A DNA stretch of 8,937 nucleotides from DAOVDI01 sp965373045. GTDB lineage: Bacteria > Acidobacteriota > Aminicenantia > Aminicenantales > Aminicenantaceae. Each line of letters opens with the position of its first letter. Position 1 is the stretch's first letter. Below are positions 5,986 through 8,937 of this stretch, piece after piece. Location: NCBI GenBank assembly GCA_965373045.1, contig CBDVEQ010000115.1:1-8937 (forward strand), read 5' to 3'. The translations under genes and the position numbers were made by a program. The notes under the pieces were generated by a model. It searched no databases, was not told the origin of the DNA, and saw only the letters and a program-made list of their open reading frames with translations.

Positions 5986-7182
5986 ATGACTGACTTGATC
6001 TATTTGGACAATGGAGCTACATCATTTCCAAAACCTGATATTGTCCATACATTCATGTTTGATTTTTTTAAACGTTTTGGTGTGAATCCCGGGCGATCTG
6101 GTTATGACCTGTGCATAGAAACAGGAGAAATGGTCGAAGAAACCAGGAAAATGTTGACAGATTTTTTTAACGGGACAGACCCGAACCGTCTTTGTTTTTC
6201 CTATAATTCCACAGATTCCTTGAATCTTGCAATAAATGGGATGTTGGAACATGGAGATCACGCTGTGTCCACGACGATAGAACACAATTCAGTCCTGAGA
6301 CCTCTTTATCATCTGGAAAAATATTCCGGAGTCGAAGTCGATTTTGTTCCTTTTGATAAAAAAGGATTTGCAGATCCTGATGATATTGCCAAAAAGTTTA
6401 AAAAGAACACTAAGCTGGTTGTGGTTAATCATGCATCAAATGTCATTGGAACGATCCAACCGATCCGGGAGATAGGAGAACGTTGTAGAAAACACGGTAT
6501 TCCTTTTTTGGCGGATGTGTCCCAATCAGCTGGAAAGATCCCGGTCGACATGGAAGAACAGAACATAGATGTAGTCTGTTTTACAGGACATAAATCACTG
6601 CTTGGACCCACTGGAATTGGAGGATTGTATGTTCGGGAAGGCATAAACATCAGACATACACGCGCCGGAGGAACCGGTGTTCGTTCGTCTGTACGCGCTC
6701 ACTTGGACGAATATCCATACAGGATGGAATATGGAACACCTAATGTCCATGGAATCGCAGGATTGAATGCAGGAGTCAAATGGATCCTGGGAAAGGGAAT
6801 GACCAATCTGTTTCAGCATGAAAAAAAGCTGACTGAACAACTTAGAAACGGTCTCCAAAAAATAGATGGAGTAACCATGTATTACCAGGACGATCTGACC
6901 GATCATATCAGTATTTTATTGTTCAATGTCGATGGTATGGAGGCTTTAAACACAGGCACACTGCTAGACGTTGACCATAATATCGCATGCAGAACAGGGC
7001 TTCATTGCGCCCCCAGAGTGCATGAACAAATTGGTACCGCTAAGATCCATGGTGGGGTCAGATTTGGTATCGGGCCATTCAATACTGAAGAACATATCAA
7101 GGCTGCCATTGAAGGTGTTGCTGAAATAGCTGAAATGCAGAGAGGAAGAAAAGGAGTTAAATATGCCGGAAATCGTTATTAA
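5986..7182 (+). CDS. PLP-dependent cysteine desulfurase-family protein (class V aminotransferase fold)
   Basis: A 398-residue soluble enzyme expected to take sulfur from cysteine as an enzyme persulfide and release alanine. It opens IYLDNGATSFPKP, typical of the family. H100 in TIEHNS should stack on the cofactor, D177 in ADVSQSAG bind its ring nitrogen, and K203 in FTGHKS form the Schiff base. The candidate sulfur-accepting cysteine is C341 in RTGLHCAP, with a second cysteine, C335, six residues earlier. The RTGLHCAP wording fits the uncharacterised desulfurase subgroup (TIGR01977-like) better than housekeeping IscS or SufS. No isc or suf partner (IscU, SufE, SufBCD) is adjacent. Instead the end of the gene overlaps dsrC by 20 bases in another frame, arguing for joint expression. 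Selenocysteine lyase or another C-S lyase activity is the main alternative. Confidence 0.9.
   Translation: MTDLIYLDNGATSFPKPDIVHTFMFDFFKRFGVNPGRSGYDLCIETGEMVEETRKMLTDFFNGTDPNRLCFSYNSTDSLNLAINGMLEHGDHAVSTTIEHNSVLRPLYHLEKYSGVEVDFVPFDKKGFADPDDIAKKFKKNTKLVVVNHASNVIGTIQPIREIGERCRKHGIPFLADVSQSAGKIPVDMEEQNIDVVCFTGHKSLLGPTGIGGLYVREGINIRHTRAGGTGVRSSVRAHLDEYPYRMEYGTPNVHGIAGLNAGVKWILGKGMTNLFQHEKKLTEQLRNGLQKIDGVTMYYQDDLTDHISILLFNVDGMEALNTGTLLDVDHNIACRTGLHCAPRVHEQIGTAKIHGGVRFGIGPFNTEEHIKAAIEGVAEIAEMQRGRKGVKYAGNRY
7151..7156 (+). promoter_or_regulatory. dsrC ribosome binding site inside the desulfurase gene
   Basis: AAGGAG lies six bases before the dsrC ATG at 7163 and is embedded in the last codons of the upstream gene. 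It fixes the dsrC start and supports coupled translation. Confidence 0.8.
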
Positions 7183-7483
7183 CGGAAAAATATATGAACT
7201 TAATGAGGAAGGTTTTTTAGCCCATCCTGAAGAATGGAATCTGGAAGTAGCCAAGACACTGGCCAGGGTTGAAGAAGGGATAGAAGAATTGACAGATGAC
7301 CACTGGACTATCATAAACTATATCCGTGATTATTATTTAGAAAAAAATCTAGCTCCTATGGTTCGAAAGATCTGCAAGAATACAGAATTCAAGTTAAAAT
7401 ATATATTTGAACTTTTTCCTTCCGGCCCTGCAAAAGGGGCCTGCAAACTGGCTGGACTGCCTAAGCCTGACGGCTGTGTCTAA
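7163..7483 (+). CDS. dsrC: DsrC-type sulfur carrier with both C-terminal cysteines
   Basis: A 106-residue cytosolic protein of the DsrC/TusE family. It begins with the family IVINGKIYELNEEGFL and EEWN and ends in the flexible arm GPAKGACKLAGLPKPDGCV. Both sulfur-handling cysteines are present: C94 and the penultimate C105. TusE proteins of tRNA thiolation normally keep only the last one. In sulfate and sulfite reducers DsrC accepts sulfur from DsrAB as a trisulfide between these two cysteines, and DsrMKJOP then reduces it. An additional cysteine, C71, lies mid-protein. No dsrAB, dsrMK or tus gene is in the window. The overlap with the upstream desulfurase suggests that enzyme as a possible sulfur donor, which is inference. 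The stop codon overlaps that of the convergent phoU gene. Confidence 0.95.
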   Translation: MPEIVINGKIYELNEEGFLAHPEEWNLEVAKTLARVEEGIEELTDDHWTIINYIRDYYLEKNLAPMVRKICKNTEFKLKYIFELFPSGPAKGACKLAGLPKPDGCV

Positions 7484-8139
7484 TCTGCACAATGATGTTT
7501 GATGGATTTTCCTTTGACATAATATATCACTTCTTCACTGATATTGGTTGAATGGTCCGCGATCCTTTCCAAATGACGTCCGATTAGCATGAAACCCACA
7601 GCTCGTTTGATGGAAGTCGGTTCCTGTTTCATATAGGTCAACAATACCCTGAAGATCTGATCATTCATTTCGTCCACCTCATCGTCTCTCCTGCAAACAT
7701 TCCGAGCCAGGTCAGCATCTTTTTTTATAAAACTTTCAATGGAATCCTTGAGCATATTCTGTGCCAGAGACGCCATGCGAAAGATATCGATCAACGGTTT
7801 CAGGGGAAATGAATTGATAAGGACTAAGGACCTATCGATGATGTTCACCGCTTGATCAGCCATTCGTTCCAGTTCACTGGAAATCTTCAGAGCGGAAACG
7901 ATATATCTGAGGTCCACAGCCATGGGCTGATGCAGGGCCAGGAGCTTCATGCAGATTTGATCTATTTCTATATCCAGAAAGTTGATGGTTTCTTCTTTTT
8001 TATAAACGTCCTGTGCAATCTCCTCTTTACGCTCCTTGAGACATTGGATTGACAGGGAAATGTTTTTCTCCGTCAAAGAAGCCATCAGTAAAAGTTTTTC
8101 TTTCAACTCCTTTAATTCTTCGTCAAGGTGCCTTTCCAT
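7480..8139 (-). CDS. phoU: PhoU phosphate-uptake regulator
   Basis: A 219-residue cytosolic helical protein that restrains the PstSCAB transporter and the PhoR/PhoB signal when phosphate is plentiful. Two PhoU repeats are visible. Each carries the metal-binding E-x3-D-x3-N pattern: E91, D95, N99 (ELERMADQAVN) and E191, D195, N199 (HLERIADHSTN). I set the start at the ATG at 8139-8137 because GGAGG (8149-8145) lies five bases upstream. A TTG at 8175 would add only 12 residues and has no ribosome site. The gene follows pstB by 28 bases in the usual pstB-phoU order. The short tail after the second repeat (SIKHHCAD) is unremarkable. Its TAG stop overlaps the dsrC stop. Confidence 0.95.
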   Translation of the reverse strand: MERHLDEELKELKEKLLLMASLTEKNISLSIQCLKERKEEIAQDVYKKEETINFLDIEIDQICMKLLALHQPMAVDLRYIVSALKISSELERMADQAVNIIDRSLVLINSFPLKPLIDIFRMASLAQNMLKDSIESFIKKDADLARNVCRRDDEVDEMNDQIFRVLLTYMKQEPTSIKRAVGFMLIGRHLERIADHSTNISEEVIYYVKGKSIKHHCAD

Positions 8140-8144
8140 TTTTG

Positions 8145-8149
8145 CCTCC
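8145..8149 (-). promoter_or_regulatory. phoU ribosome binding site deciding the start
   Basis: GGAGG on the minus strand lies five bases before ATG 8139-8137. It selects that codon over the upstream TTG at 8175. Confidence 0.75.
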
Positions 8150-8167
8150 GATAAAAATATTCTGTGT

Positions 8168-8908
8168 TTATCCAAATCGACCAGTGATATAATCTTCTGT
8201 TAATTTATTGGATGGATTTGTAAATATTTTATCTGTTTTATCATATTCTACTATCTCCCCCAGCATCATAAAAGCCGTAAAATCAGATATGCGTGCGGCC
8301 TGCTGCATGTTATGGGTGACGACAATAACAGTGTAATGTTCCTTCAGTTTGTGGATCAGTTCCTCGATCTTGGCTGTGGCCACAGGATCGATAGCTGAGC
8401 AAGGCTCGTCAAAAAGAATAACTTCGGGCTCAACAGCAAGGGATCTGGCAATACAGAGCCTCTGCTGCTGTCCTCCTGAGAGGGAAAAAGCATTCTCGTC
8501 CATCCGGTCTTTTATTTCGTCCCAAAGCGCTGCTTCTTTCAAACTCTTTTCCACGATCATTTCGATCTTTTTTTTATCCCTCATCCCGTTGATCCTGAGG
8601 CCGTAAGCGATATTATTAAATATGGATTTTGGAAAAGGGTTGGGTTTCTGAAACACCATTCCGACTCTTTTTCTCAAAACGGCGACATCGACCTTGGGAT
8701 GGTAGATGTTTTCGCCTTCCAACAGGATATCACCTTCTATTTTTATCCCGGGAATCACATCGTTCATCCGGTTGAGTGTACGGATGAATGTTGACTTTCC
8801 ACAGCCGGACGGGCCTATCAATGCTGTCACCTTATTCTCTTCGCAGACTATATTGATGTTCTTCAAGGCAATTTGGGAACCGTAAAAAAAATTAAAATTT
8901 CGTATCAA
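8168..8908 (-). CDS. pstB: Phosphate ABC transporter ATP-binding protein, TTG start with short N-terminus
   Basis: The ATPase of the high-affinity PstSCAB phosphate importer, on the cytosolic face of the inner membrane. All ABC motifs are intact: Walker A GPSGCGKST (32-40), Q-loop Q87 in VFQKPNPFP, signature LSGGQ (143-147), Walker B VILFDEP (163-169) with E168, D-loop AIDP (172-175) and H-loop H199. VFQKPNPFPKSI and DEPCSAIDP are specific to PstB. The only start is TTG at 8908-8906, because an in-frame stop lies at 8920-8918. The product then begins MIRNFNFFYG and lacks most of the usual first strand (K-I-x-V-RNLNFYYG); the codons YLK just upstream would extend that match. This may be a real non-standard start or a small sequence error. 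The expected pstA would lie beyond the right edge. Confidence 0.94.
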   Translation of the reverse strand: MIRNFNFFYGSQIALKNINIVCEENKVTALIGPSGCGKSTFIRTLNRMNDVIPGIKIEGDILLEGENIYHPKVDVAVLRKRVGMVFQKPNPFPKSIFNNIAYGLRINGMRDKKKIEMIVEKSLKEAALWDEIKDRMDENAFSLSGGQQQRLCIARSLAVEPEVILFDEPCSAIDPVATAKIEELIHKLKEHYTVIVVTHNMQQAARISDFTAFMMLGEIVEYDKTDKIFTNPSNKLTEDYITGRFG

Positions 8909-8914
8909 TTTTAG

Positions 8915-8934
8915 ATATTAAAAATAATATTATA
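8915..8934 (-). promoter_or_regulatory. Possible pstB-proximal promoter elements
   Basis: On the minus strand TATAAT (8934-8929) and TAATAT (8920-8915) lie 20 and 6 bases before the TTG start. The -35 region is beyond or at the window edge. The stretch is almost all A and T and has no ribosome site, so these matches are weak evidence. They would allow pstB-phoU to be transcribed apart from upstream pst genes. Confidence 0.25.
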
Positions 8935-8937
8935 ATT

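Noticed and set aside
6964..7314. 116-codon minus-strand frame across the desulfurase-dsrC overlap
   Set aside because: It is a serine-rich shadow of two strongly supported genes and has no protein-like motifs.
7424..7441. GC-rich hairpin GGCCC/GGGCC near the end of dsrC
   Set aside because: It falls within the conserved SGPAKGACK coding region, has no T-run, and lies before the stop, so it is explained by protein sequence.
8140..8175. Longer phoU starting at TTG 8175
   Set aside because: There is no ribosome site for it, whereas the ATG at 8139 has GGAGG at five bases. The extra 12 residues do not resemble PhoU.

Overview
The window comes from the chromosome of a bacterium with an outer membrane, shown by a TonB-dependent receptor with a secretory signal. 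It is moderately AT-rich by eye, especially between genes. A DsrC-type protein with both conserved cysteines hints at a lineage with sulfur metabolism. The carboxypeptidase-regulatory-like domain on the receptor is common in Bacteroidota, Acidobacteriota and relatives. The phylum cannot be fixed from this sequence alone; an Acidobacteriota/Aminicenantes-like or Desulfobacterota-like origin is only a guess. I see no rRNA, tRNA, CRISPR array, insertion sequence or phage gene.

Layout: (1) Positions 1-63 hold the first 21 codons of a minus-strand gene leaving the window, divergent from cysS. (2) Two plus-strand genes follow: cysS (cysteinyl-tRNA synthetase, 163-1554) and a YraN/UPF0102 nuclease-fold gene (1633-2013). 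Both lack a Shine-Dalgarno sequence and have a -10-like box within a few bases of the ATG, which suggests leaderless transcripts. (3) A tight minus-strand cluster runs from 5770 down to 2051: an alpha/alpha-toroid (prenyltransferase/squalene-cyclase-like) protein of unknown function, folK (folate synthesis, TTG start) and a 738-residue TonB-dependent receptor. Gaps are 23 bp and 1 bp. (4) After a 215-bp AT-rich divergent spacer, a plus-strand pair encodes a PLP-dependent cysteine desulfurase of the class V aminotransferase family and DsrC, overlapping by 20 bp. (5) Converging on dsrC with overlapping stop codons, phoU and pstB on the minus strand form the distal end of a phosphate-uptake (pst) operon.

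Functionally this is a mosaic of housekeeping genes (cysS, folK, pstB-phoU, yraN) and two less ordinary units. The desulfurase-dsrC pair looks like a compact sulfur-relay module: a desulfurase can form a persulfide from cysteine, and DsrC carries sulfur on its C-terminal arm. No sulfite reductase, TusA or TusBCD gene is visible. The toroid-folK-receptor cluster joins a cytosolic-looking orphan repeat protein to an outer-membrane importer of unknown substrate. All inter-gene distances are short, and I find no convincing rho-independent terminator anywhere in the window.
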